Origin: Planctomycetota bacterium
GTDB taxonomy: Bacteria; Planctomycetota; B129-G9
Direction: 5' to 3'
NCBI GenBank assembly: GCA_003644325.1
Contig: QNCA01000098.1
Span: forward strand, 1-6,013
Length of the DNA: 6,013 nucleotides
Position numbers and translations under genes: made by a program. Under the pieces are notes generated by a model. The model saw only the letters and a program-made list of their open reading frames with translations, was not told the DNA's origin and searched no databases. Each line of letters begins with the position of its first letter. The stretch's first letter is position 1. Positions 1 through 5,148 of the stretch are shown one piece after another.

Positions 1-30
1 GACTGAGTTTTTGTTAACCGCGGTGACTGG
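1..30 (+). repeat. Degenerate half-copy of the edge repeat
   Basis: Positions 1-12 (GACTGAGTTTTT) match, with one mismatch, the start of the two better copies (GACTGACTTTTT on the minus strand at 153-142; GACTGACTTTT on the plus strand at 5957-5967). Further on, CGGTGAC at 21-27 matches the CGGTGAC core of the other copies and is the exact reverse complement of 85-91. It thus faces the copy at 78-154. The spacing from the start of the repeat to the core is shorter than in the other copies (20 bases against 43 and 62), so it is either decayed or a different arrangement. Only the parts inside the window can be judged. Confidence 0.45.
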
Positions 31-77
31 CAGCAATTACGGAGCCGGTCCGACCTTAGCGGAACGAATCGTAGATT

Positions 78-154
78 GGTAACTGTCACCGTAAGGTACT
101 GTGAAGCAGCAGATTATAATCAAGCACCCACCATCGCTCAGAAAAAGTCAGTCA
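78..154 (-). repeat. Dispersed palindromic repeat, copy after fmdB
   Basis: Read on the minus strand from 154 to 78, this stretch aligns with 5956-6013 on the plus strand. The first 34 bases match at 27 positions by hand count, and six of the seven differences are transitions. The far end (78-96) is the reverse complement of 5995-6013 at 18 of 19 positions. The middle is about 19 bases longer here than in the other copy. Positions 78-90 form a near-palindrome (GGTAAC-T-GTCACC). A small hairpin can form at 86-104 (TCAC and GTA pair with TAC and GTGA, one C/T mismatch, loop AGG). The repeat starts at the fmdB stop codon. No open reading frame in it looks real. Confidence 0.75.
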
Positions 155-409
155 ACTTGAGTATTCAGGCTCTTTCCCGGAAGTCCCCGTTGAGTCCGAA
201 GGCTTGTCCGGCTTGCCCTTATCGTTGCGTTTGTAGTCGGTCTCGTAAAAGCCGTTGCCTTTGAATATTATACCGCTGCCCGAGCCTATCAGCCGTTTGA
301 GTCGCGTCTTGCCACACTTCGGGCATTTCCTTTTAACACGCTCCGAGAAAGTCTGAAACATCTCAAACTTGTACCCGCAGGCATCGCATTCGTAATCATA
401 TGTCGGCAT
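152..409 (-). CDS. FmdB-family zinc-ribbon protein
   Basis: This is an 85-residue protein of the FmdB / putative regulatory protein family. The hallmark N-terminus MPTYDYECDACGY carries the first Cys pair (C8, C11), and C29/C32 (CPKC) complete a four-cysteine zinc ribbon. A basic stretch follows, then the family's typical 'IIFKGNGFYETDY' segment (about residues 47-59). The rest is a polar Lys/Ser/Pro-rich tail that is probably disordered. The family was named after a proposed regulator of amide metabolism genes, but its members are mostly uncharacterised small zinc proteins, so the role is unknown. The start is supported by a GGGAG ribosome binding site eight bases upstream. It lies 18 bases after grpE and is the last gene of the minus-strand group. 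Its last codons and stop abut a dispersed repeat, so the C-terminal end may differ from that of relatives. Confidence 0.9.
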   Translation of the reverse strand: MPTYDYECDACGYKFEMFQTFSERVKRKCPKCGKTRLKRLIGSGSGIIFKGNGFYETDYKRNDKGKPDKPSDSTGTSGKEPEYSS

Positions 410-427
410 TGTTCATTCTCCCACGCT

Positions 428-1207
428 TCAGGATTTTTTCGCTACTTTCACTTTCGCCGGGCGAACAACCTTATCCTTGTATATATAGCCTTTTTGCAAT
501 TCCTCTATCACCGTGTTGTCAGGCTGGTCGGACTCCGTATCGATCATGACCGCCTCGTGAAGGTTCGGGTCGAACGCCTCCCCCGTCGCCTTTATGGGTT
601 TGACTCCCTTCTCCTCGAGCACCTTGAACAATTGCCCCTCAATCAGTTTGATGCCCTTGAGGAAGTGCTTTACGTGCCGGTTGTCGCGGGGAGCGTTCAG
701 CGCGCGGTCCAGATCGTCAAGCACGGGCAACAATCCTCGGGTGATGTCGATTACGGCGAAGTCCCGCATGTTTTCCCTTTCACGCTGCACGCGCTTCCTG
801 TAATTCTCGAGGTCGGCCTTTGCCCTGAGGAACTTGTTGTAGAACTCGTCGCGCTCCGCGGCGACGGCAGACGTCTCGCGCATCTCATCAGCGCCCGTTT
901 CTTCTACCCGCGGTCCCGCCCGCTGCGGTTCATCGGACGTATCCGCCCCCTCCACAGCCTTCTCGTCGTCGGAGGGCCTCTTTTCCTCGTCCGGGTTCTC
1001 TTCCTCTGCGTTAAGTGGTTCATCGGGCGTGTCCGCCCTTTCCACCACCTTCTCGTCGTCGGAGGGCCTCTTTCCCTCGTCCGGGTTCTCTTCCTCTGCG
1101 TTAAGTGGTTCATCGGGCGTGTCCGCCCTTTCCACCGCCTTCTCCTCGTCGGAGGGTCTCTTTTCCTCGTCCAGGTTCTCTTCCTCTGCGTTAATCGGTA
1201 TGTCCAC
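428..1207 (-). CDS. grpE: GrpE nucleotide exchange factor with repeat-built acidic arm
   Basis: This is the co-chaperone that releases ADP from DnaK and so resets its substrate-binding cycle in the cytoplasm. The GrpE core spans about residues 115-257: a long helix (EFYNKFLRAKADLENYRKR, about 121-139) of the dimer-forming coiled coil, the helical bundle, then the beta domain with the family signature AFDPNLHEAV (211-220) and the closing GYIYKDKVVRPAKV (240-253). At 259 residues it is longer than the usual roughly 180-210. The excess is an acidic N-terminal arm of three 30-residue repeats (residues 5-34, 35-64, 65-94), each running from (I/L)NAEEEN through the RPSD segment to DEP. The start codon is GTG at 1207-1205, fixed by GAGGAG five bases upstream. 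It lies 88 bases after dnaJ and 18 before fmdB. The core call is secure; the function of the arm is unknown. Confidence 0.96.
   Translation of the reverse strand: MDIPINAEEENLDEEKRPSDEEKAVERADTPDEPLNAEEENPDEGKRPSDDEKVVERADTPDEPLNAEEENPDEEKRPSDDEKAVEGADTSDEPQRAGPRVEETGADEMRETSAVAAERDEFYNKFLRAKADLENYRKRVQRERENMRDFAVIDITRGLLPVLDDLDRALNAPRDNRHVKHFLKGIKLIEGQLFKVLEEKGVKPIKATGEAFDPNLHEAVMIDTESDQPDNTVIEELQKGYIYKDKVVRPAKVKVAKKS
926..1195 (-). repeat. Three 90-bp tandem repeats inside grpE
   Basis: The units are 926-1015, 1016-1105 and 1106-1195, in frame, coding for the three 30-residue acidic repeats of GrpE. Counting the shifted windows 931-1020, 1021-1110 and 1111-1200 by hand, neighbouring units differ at 7 and 8 of 90 positions. 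The differences include silent and conservative changes, so the coding frame has been kept since the duplications. High identity at the DNA level implies fairly recent expansion by slippage or unequal recombination. Confidence 0.95.
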
Positions 1208-1212
1208 GTTCG

Positions 1213-1218
1213 CTCCTC
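1213..1218 (-). promoter_or_regulatory. Ribosome binding site for the grpE GTG start
   Basis: On the minus strand this reads GAGGAG, five bases before the GTG at 1207. No ATG in frame with a comparable site is present nearby, so this decides the unusual start codon. Confidence 0.8.
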
Positions 1219-1282
1219 AAAATCGATAACATCATCGTGTCGCGAATAACGCCGTACCGGCGCTCATATCCTCTCGCCCTTC

Positions 1283-1295
1283 AGGGGATTCCCCT
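1283..1295 (-). other. Small hairpin between dnaJ and grpE
   Basis: AGGGG (1283-1287) and CCCCT (1291-1295) form a five-base-pair stem with a three-base loop, immediately after the dnaJ stop codon at 1296-1298. No T-run follows on the minus strand, so it is not a standard intrinsic terminator. It could act as an RNA stability or processing element that sets dnaJ and grpE levels apart, but that is inference. Confidence 0.4.
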
Positions 1296-2414
1296 TCATT
1301 CAAAAAGGTTCTTCATGCGCGAGAGCAGGCTGCGTTTTCGGGGGGTCACCTTCACTTTCTCGCTCTTGGCGAACTCCCTGAGCATTTCCTCCTGCTTTGC
1401 GGTCAGGCGTCGCGGCACCTCCACGAAAATCCTGACTATCTGGTCCCCGCGACTGAGCCCGTGCAGAACGGGCAGGCCCATACCTTTAATACGCAAGAGG
1501 TCGCCGGTCTGTGTGCCCCGCGGTATGGTTAATTTCGCAACGCCCTCAAGGGTCGGCACATCCAGTTCACAACCCAGCGCCGCCTGTGTGAACGAAATCG
1601 GCAACTCGCAGACCACGTGCTCTCCGTATCGCTCGAAGTACGAATGCTCCTTCACTCCGACCACGACGTAAAGGTCGCCGGGCGGAGCGCCGTTGCGGCC
1701 GGGCTCGCCCTCCCCGGCGATCTTCAGCCGCGTGCCGTCCTCCACACCCTGCGGTATCTTGACCCGGATATCCCGCACCACCTTCACCCTGCCGGTGCCC
1801 CTGCACTGCCGGCAGGGGTCGGTTACTATCGTGCCTTCCCCGCGGCAGCGCGGACAGGTCGTATGAACGCTGAAGAAACCCTGAGTGCGAATGACCTCGC
1901 CGCGACCGCCGCAAGTGGGACATGCCACCGGGCTGCGGCCTCCCCGCGAACCGGTGCCCTTACACGACGGGCACAGATCGGTGCGCCGCACATCTATCAC
2001 GCGCTCAACCCCGGTTATGACGTCCTTCAGTTCAATCTTGACTTCGCAATGAAGGTTGGCCCCCCTGTTAAAGCCGGCGCGCCTGTCACGCCTGCCGCGC
2101 CCGAATATCCCATCGAAGAAACTTCCGCCGAATACGTCGCCAAAGGCCTCAAAGATATCCGAGAAAGACGAGAACCCGTGCACAACCCCTTTCAGACCTT
2201 CATGACCGTAAAGGTCGTAGCGCCTGCGTTTCTCCGCGTCCCGCAGAACCTCGTAGGCCTCCGCCGCGTCCTTGAACTTCTGCTCGGCCTCCCTGTCGCC
2301 CGGATTCTTGTCCGGGTGATACTTCAGCGCTATTTTCCTGTAAGCGCGCTTCACCTCATCGGGCGATGCGTCCCTCGGCACACCGAGTATTTGATAATAA
2401 TCTTTGCCGTTCAT
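1296..2414 (-). CDS. dnaJ: Chaperone DnaJ (type I Hsp40)
   Basis: DnaJ delivers unfolded substrates to DnaK and stimulates its ATPase. At 372 residues it has the normal length and full domain order. The J domain is about residues 3-70, with the essential HPD at 33-35. A Gly/Phe-rich linker covers about 71-115 ([18 protein letters not shown]). The zinc-binding domain has four CxxCxGxG-type motifs: CPSCKGTG (147), CPTCGGRG (164), CPRCRGEG (186) and CRQCRGTG (200). The two C-terminal substrate-binding beta domains follow, and a Lys/Arg-rich tail ([16 protein letters not shown]) ends the protein. All eight zinc cysteines are present, so it should be functional. The start at ATG 2414 matches the family N-terminus ([12 protein letters not shown]), although no good Shine-Dalgarno sequence precedes it. 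It lies 110 bases after the methyltransferase gene and 88 before grpE, in the same direction. Confidence 0.98.
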   Translation of the reverse strand: MNGKDYYQILGVPRDASPDEVKRAYRKIALKYHPDKNPGDREAEQKFKDAAEAYEVLRDAEKRRRYDLYGHEGLKGVVHGFSSFSDIFEAFGDVFGGSFFDGIFGRGRRDRRAGFNRGANLHCEVKIELKDVITGVERVIDVRRTDLCPSCKGTGSRGGRSPVACPTCGGRGEVIRTQGFFSVHTTCPRCRGEGTIVTDPCRQCRGTGRVKVVRDIRVKIPQGVEDGTRLKIAGEGEPGRNGAPPGDLYVVVGVKEHSYFERYGEHVVCELPISFTQAALGCELDVPTLEGVAKLTIPRGTQTGDLLRIKGMGLPVLHGLSRGDQIVRIFVEVPRRLTAKQEEMLREFAKSEKVKVTPRKRSLLSRMKNLFE

Positions 2415-2423
2415 CGTGAATGT

Positions 2424-2438
2424 CCGGCGCTGAGCCGG
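2424..2438 (-). other. GC hairpin just ahead of dnaJ
   Basis: CCGGC (2424-2428) and GCCGG (2434-2438) can pair around a five-base loop, 9 bases upstream of the dnaJ start on the minus strand. There is no T-run after it. The rest of the 110-base gap (2415-2524) shows no convincing promoter, Shine-Dalgarno sequence or CIRCE element. The hairpin may affect translation of dnaJ or may be chance in GC-rich DNA. Confidence 0.3.
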
Positions 2439-2524
2439 CGAAGAGGCCCGCTATTGTGAAACGAAAAGCCGGCCGCTAATCGCAACCGCGCGCAAAGCCG
2501 CCCTGTCTCGTGCGTCGATGTGCT

Positions 2525-3148
2525 TCAGCGCTTGCGCACCCGGATAAAGTATTCGACGTTTCCCGCGCCGCCTTTCAGCGGGGATTCCACCGGACCGTTG
2601 ATCTCGACCCCCGGCAGTTCCAGCGCCTGCATGACCCTGCCGAGGATATCAGATATGCACCCGGCCCTGACGACGCCCCCCGCGAGTTCCGCCGGTTTCG
2701 CCTCGTACTGCGGCTTGACCAGAGACACCACGCAACCCGCGCTTTTCAACAATCCGAGGGCCGCGGGGATAATCCTCGCCTGGCGGGTCCAGCCGACATC
2801 CACCGCCGCCAAATCCACCGCCTCCGGCAGTTCAAGGTGCAGGGCGTTCGTGCGCTCCATCACGACCACGCGGGGGTCGATGCGCAACTTCCAGGCGAGC
2901 ATACCGTAGCCGGTGTCAACGGCGTACACCCTCCGCGCACCACGCGCAAGCAGGCAATCGGCAAAGCCGCCCACATTGCAGCCGAGGTCCGCACAGGTAT
3001 AACCCTCAACCTTTATGCCGAAGGCGTCCAGGGCATAGGCCAGCTTCTCGCCGCCACGCCCAACGTAAGAAACATCCGAACGACCACTTCCCCGCCGAGA
3101 GACCAACGTCCGCACCTTTGTCGGAAAAAGCCTGCAATCCCGAATCAT
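2525..3148 (-). CDS. TlyA/FtsJ-like rRNA methyltransferase lacking the S4 domain
   Basis: This is an S-adenosylmethionine-dependent RNA 2'-O-methyltransferase of the TlyA branch; characterised TlyA proteins methylate 16S and 23S rRNA. Seen here: VGRGGEKLAYALDAFG (29-44), the SAM-binding DLGCNVGGFADCLL (54-67), VYAVDTGYGMLAWKL (74-88), DPRVVVMERTNAL (91-103), LVKPQYEA (143-150) and SPLKGGAGNVEYF (189-201). The likely FtsJ-type tetrad K35, D117, K145, E199 is intact. At 207 residues it is shorter than typical TlyA (about 240-280), because the N-terminal S4 RNA-binding domain is absent. That makes substrate choice less certain, and a hemolysin label would be misleading. The start is uncertain: ATG 3148 lies only two bases from a TATAAT box and has no Shine-Dalgarno sequence. 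An in-frame TTG at 3106, preceded by AAAGGTG six bases upstream, is an alternative that would drop 14 residues with no clear homology. It is first in the minus-strand group, ahead of dnaJ. Confidence 0.85.
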   Translation of the reverse strand: MIRDCRLFPTKVRTLVSRRGSGRSDVSYVGRGGEKLAYALDAFGIKVEGYTCADLGCNVGGFADCLLARGARRVYAVDTGYGMLAWKLRIDPRVVVMERTNALHLELPEAVDLAAVDVGWTRQARIIPAALGLLKSAGCVVSLVKPQYEAKPAELAGGVVRAGCISDILGRVMQALELPGVEINGPVESPLKGGAGNVEYFIRVRKR

Positions 3149-3150
3149 TA

Positions 3151-3179
3151 ATTATAACCGGTACTACCCCACCTGTCAC
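3151..3179 (-). promoter_or_regulatory. Sigma70-type promoter for the methyltransferase-dnaJ-grpE-fmdB group
   Basis: On the minus strand, GTGACA at 3179-3174 (5/6 to the -35 consensus) is followed after exactly 17 bases by TATAAT at 3156-3151 (perfect -10). Transcription would start near 3144, inside the longest version of the methyltransferase reading frame. This argues for a start codon downstream of 3148 or a leaderless transcript. It faces away from the arsR promoter about 65-90 bases to the right. Confidence 0.65.
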
Positions 3180-3240
3180 CAAAAATCGCCAAACGCCCAT
3201 GACGAAATGACTATCCAGTCCTCCCCGAAAATCAGCGATA

Positions 3241-3284
3241 TTGACTTGACAAATATATTCATATATACGAATATGTGCATATAT
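3241..3284 (+). promoter_or_regulatory. arsR promoter with overlapping palindromic operator
   Basis: Two overlapping -35 choices exist: TTGACT at 3241-3246 with TATACG at 3264-3269, spacer 17, or TTGACA at 3246-3251 with GAATAT at 3269-3274, spacer 17. Covering both -10 options is an AT-rich imperfect palindrome at 3255-3274 (ATATTC...GAATAT, 9 of 10 base pairs matching), the type of site bound by ArsR/SmtB repressors. A second short palindrome, ATATG-TG-CATAT, overlaps it at 3271-3282. A repressor bound here would block RNA polymerase directly, so autoregulation of the downstream operon is the natural reading. The binding itself is inferred. Confidence 0.75.
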
Positions 3285-3316
3285 CGACAACAGAACGCCG
3301 GGCATCTTTTCCCAAT

Positions 3317-3322
3317 GGGAGG
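3317..3322 (+). promoter_or_regulatory. Ribosome binding site that fixes the arsR start
   Basis: GGGAGG lies seven bases before the ATG at 3330. Two other in-frame ATGs at 3315 and 3324 are too close to or before this site, so 3330 is the likely start. TCCC (3310-3313) can pair with GGGA (3317-3320), giving a weak hairpin that would partly mask the site. Confidence 0.7.
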
Positions 3323-3329
3323 TATGACC

Positions 3330-3692
3330 ATGGCTGCATGCAGTATAAAGGGCCGAAAGCGGCTAAGGCGGGGGGATTATTCCATCCGCGCAAACGTTGC
3401 AAACGCGCTTGGGAATCCAAAGCGCCTGATGATCCTGGACGCGTTGTCGGACGGGGAAATGCGCGCGGGTGAGATTGTCAAATTGCTGAATTTCGAGCAG
3501 CCAACGGTATCCCGGCACCTGGCATTGCTGAGAAGGGTCGGAATAGTCGAACAGCGGCGCGAGGGGAAGTGCGTTTATTACCGGCTCGCGTGCTCGTGCG
3601 TGACGGGGTTCTTCAACTGCATAGAAGAGGTAATCAGCACACGGCTTCGGCGTCAGCAGAGGATGCTTTCCGGGAAAGGGGGCCGCGCATGA
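3330..3692 (+). CDS. ArsR-family metal(loid)/redox-responsive repressor
   Basis: This 120-residue winged helix-turn-helix repressor should release DNA when it binds a soft metal(loid) or when its thiols are modified. The DNA-binding fold runs from about residue 18: ANALGNPKRLMILDAL (24-39), GEIVKLL (47-53), the recognition helix QPTVSRHLALLRRVGIV (57-73) and the wing EQRREGKCVYYRL (74-86). The classical CxC/CxxC sensor in the alpha-3 helix is absent. Instead, cysteines cluster at C81, C88, C90 and C97 (KC, CSC, FFNC), with one more at C4, so the sensing site is probably C-terminal. The start at ATG 3330 is set by the upstream GGGAGG; a longer reading frame from 3207 would run through the promoter. 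Its stop overlaps the permease start (ATGA), so the two are translationally coupled. Family membership is clear; the ligand is unknown. Confidence 0.93.
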   Translation: MAACSIKGRKRLRRGDYSIRANVANALGNPKRLMILDALSDGEMRAGEIVKLLNFEQPTVSRHLALLRRVGIVEQRREGKCVYYRLACSCVTGFFNCIEEVISTRLRRQQRMLSGKGGRA

Positions 3693-4864
3693 AAAAACAA
3701 ATCGCGATCTTTTTGTTAATGGCGGCGGTCTTCGCGGCGGCTTATCTTCTGCCGTTGAGCAGCCTGGGCGTGGCGGAGGGACCGTTTTTCGAAGCGCCGG
3801 CTATGTTGCAGGACTACGCGCACCACCACGTGCTTACATGTCTTATCCCGGCGTTCTTTATCGCGGGCGGCATCACGGTCTTTGTCAGTCGGGCCTCGGT
3901 GATGAAATACTTCGGCCCCACGGCCAACAAGGTCCTGGCCTATGGCGTTGCGTCGGTTTCGGGCAGCATGCTGGCGGTATGTTCCTGCACGGTGCTGCCG
4001 ATATTCAGCGGCATTCACAAACGCGGCGCGGGATTGGGTCCCGCGATAGCATTTCTTTATTCCGGGCCTGCGATTAATGTGCTGGCCATCATCCTGACGG
4101 CTCGCGTACTCGGCTGGCGGTTCGGCCTGGCCAGAGCGGTCGGCGCGGTTCTATTCAGCGTGGCAATAGGATTCCTTATGCATCTGATATTTTTGAAGGA
4201 AGAGAGGCGGCGGGCCGCCGCGGGTTTTGCCGTGCCTCGGGATGACGGCAGGCCGTTATGGAAACAGGCGGCGTATTTCGGCGCGATGGTCGCCATACTC
4301 GTCTTCGCCAACTGGGGCAAGCCCGGCGAAGGAATGGAAGGAACGCTGTATGGTTTCATTTATTCGATACGGTACGCCATCGCCGCGTTTTTTCTTGTCG
4401 CATTGCTTATAATGCTGGCCTCGTGGTTCAGAAGGGATGAACTGAAAGAGTGGACGGGCTCGACGTGGAATTTTGCGAAGCAGATACTGCCGTTGCTTTT
4501 CGCGGGAGTGCTCGTCGCGGGATTTCTGCTCGGCAGGCCCGGTCACGAGGCGCTGATACCGTCGAAGTGGGTTGCCTCACTGGTGGGGGGCAATTCAATC
4601 CGGGCGAATCTTTTCGCCTCCGTCTCCGGGGCGTTGATGTATTTTGCCACGCTCACCGAGGTGCCCATTCTGCAGGGACTTATCGGGGCGGGCATGGGCA
4701 AAGGCCCGGCGCTGGCGCTGCTGCTTGCGGGGCCGGCCCTCAGCCTGCCGAACATGCTTGTTATCCGCAGCGTTCTCGGAATGAAGAAAACGCTTGTTTA
4801 TGTTTCACTCGTTGCCGTTATGGCCACGATATCCGGCCTGATATTCGGCTTGATTCAGATTTAA
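3689..4864 (+). CDS. ArsP/UPF0718-type permease with membrane CSC motif
   Basis: This 391-residue integral membrane protein belongs to the predicted-permease family that includes ArsP, whose characterised member exports trivalent organoarsenicals. It has roughly eight to ten hydrophobic segments, with a basic cytoplasm-like loop at about 170-192 (KEERRR...). The first half holds VCSCTVLPIFSGI (97-109, C98 and C100) followed by GAGLGPAIAFLYSGPAINV (113-131). The second half repeats this pattern without gaps as TLTEVPILQGL (321-331) and GMGKGPALALLLAGPALSL (335-353), showing an internal duplication in which the cysteines are missing from the second copy. ATG 3689 overlaps the arsR stop and is preceded by AAAGGGGG. 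Paired Cys residues in a membrane segment suit a thiophilic substrate or a thiol-disulfide step with the thioredoxin-like protein encoded next. The substrate (organoarsenical, other metalloid, sulfur compound) is not settled. Confidence 0.88.
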   Translation: MKKQIAIFLLMAAVFAAAYLLPLSSLGVAEGPFFEAPAMLQDYAHHHVLTCLIPAFFIAGGITVFVSRASVMKYFGPTANKVLAYGVASVSGSMLAVCSCTVLPIFSGIHKRGAGLGPAIAFLYSGPAINVLAIILTARVLGWRFGLARAVGAVLFSVAIGFLMHLIFLKEERRRAAAGFAVPRDDGRPLWKQAAYFGAMVAILVFANWGKPGEGMEGTLYGFIYSIRYAIAAFFLVALLIMLASWFRRDELKEWTGSTWNFAKQILPLLFAGVLVAGFLLGRPGHEALIPSKWVASLVGGNSIRANLFASVSGALMYFATLTEVPILQGLIGAGMGKGPALALLLAGPALSLPNMLVIRSVLGMKKTLVYVSLVAVMATISGLIFGLIQI

Positions 4865-4877
4865 CAAGGAGGCTGAA

Positions 4878-5111
4878 ATGAAGATTCAAATACTCGGAAC
4901 GGGCTGCCCCAAATGCAGGAAACTTGCGGAAAACGCGGAGGCCGCGGCGAAGGAACTCGGCATCGAGTACGAAATCGAAAAGATTACCGACCTCGACAAA
5001 ATAGCCGGGTACGGCGTGATGATAACGCCGGCGCTCGCAATCGACGGCGAGGCGAAATCTGCGGGGAAGGTCCTATCCGCTGACGAAATCAAACCGTTTC
5101 TCGCCGTGTAA
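4878..5111 (+). CDS. Small thioredoxin-like redox-active disulfide protein
   Basis: This 77-residue cytoplasmic protein is of the 'redox-active disulfide protein 2' type within the thioredoxin/glutaredoxin fold. The N-terminal strand MKIQILGTG leads into the active site C10-P-K-C13. The cis-proline loop is seen as MITPALAIDG (48-57, P51), and the C-terminal helix region follows (LSADEIKPFL). It is complete but minimal, shorter than thioredoxin (about 105). A strong AAGGAGG five bases before ATG 4878 sets the start, and the gap to the permease stop is 13 bases. Family members often sit beside this kind of permease. A role in reducing the substrate, or the cysteines of the permease or repressor, is a reasonable inference, but no partner is proven. 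Confidence 0.92.
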   Translation: MKIQILGTGCPKCRKLAENAEAAAKELGIEYEIEKITDLDKIAGYGVMITPALAIDGEAKSAGKVLSADEIKPFLAV

Positions 5112-5148
5112 GCGGTGACAATAACGATATAGCATAGGAGAGGGTTCA

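Noticed and set aside
76..264. Small plus-strand reading frame across the left repeat and fmdB
   Set aside because: It runs through the repeat and then antisense to fmdB, with no ribosome binding site and no recognisable protein features.
926..1195. CRISPR-like array
   Set aside because: The three 90-bp units are contiguous with no spacers and keep the grpE reading frame.
494..1249. Long plus-strand reading frame opposite grpE (251 residues)
   Set aside because: It mirrors the grpE coding sequence and its tandem repeats, has no recognisable domain, and grpE on the other strand is certain.
1617..2459. Long plus-strand reading frame opposite dnaJ (280 residues)
   Set aside because: It lies fully against dnaJ, whose domains are all intact. 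The predicted protein is low-complexity in character and matches no family I recognise.
2415..2524. CIRCE or other heat-shock operator before dnaJ
   Set aside because: I found no TTAGCACTC/GAGTGCTAA-type inverted repeat on either strand here or elsewhere in the window.
2510..3151. Plus-strand reading frame opposite the methyltransferase (213 residues)
   Set aside because: The minus-strand protein has clear SAM-binding and catalytic motifs; the plus-strand frame is Arg/His-rich shadow sequence.
3173..3180. Further copy of the edge repeat (CTGTCACC) in the divergent gap
   Set aside because: Only eight bases match and the flanks do not. They are better explained as the -35 box of the minus-strand promoter.
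3207..3329. N-terminal extension of ArsR from an ATG at 3207
   Set aside because: It would translate through the promoter and operator, and its residues do not resemble the family. ATG 3330 has the properly spaced GGGAGG.
5113..5120. Further copy of the edge repeat (CGGTGACA) after the thioredoxin-like gene
   Set aside because: The match is eight bases long with no supporting TGACTGACTTTT block or palindrome.
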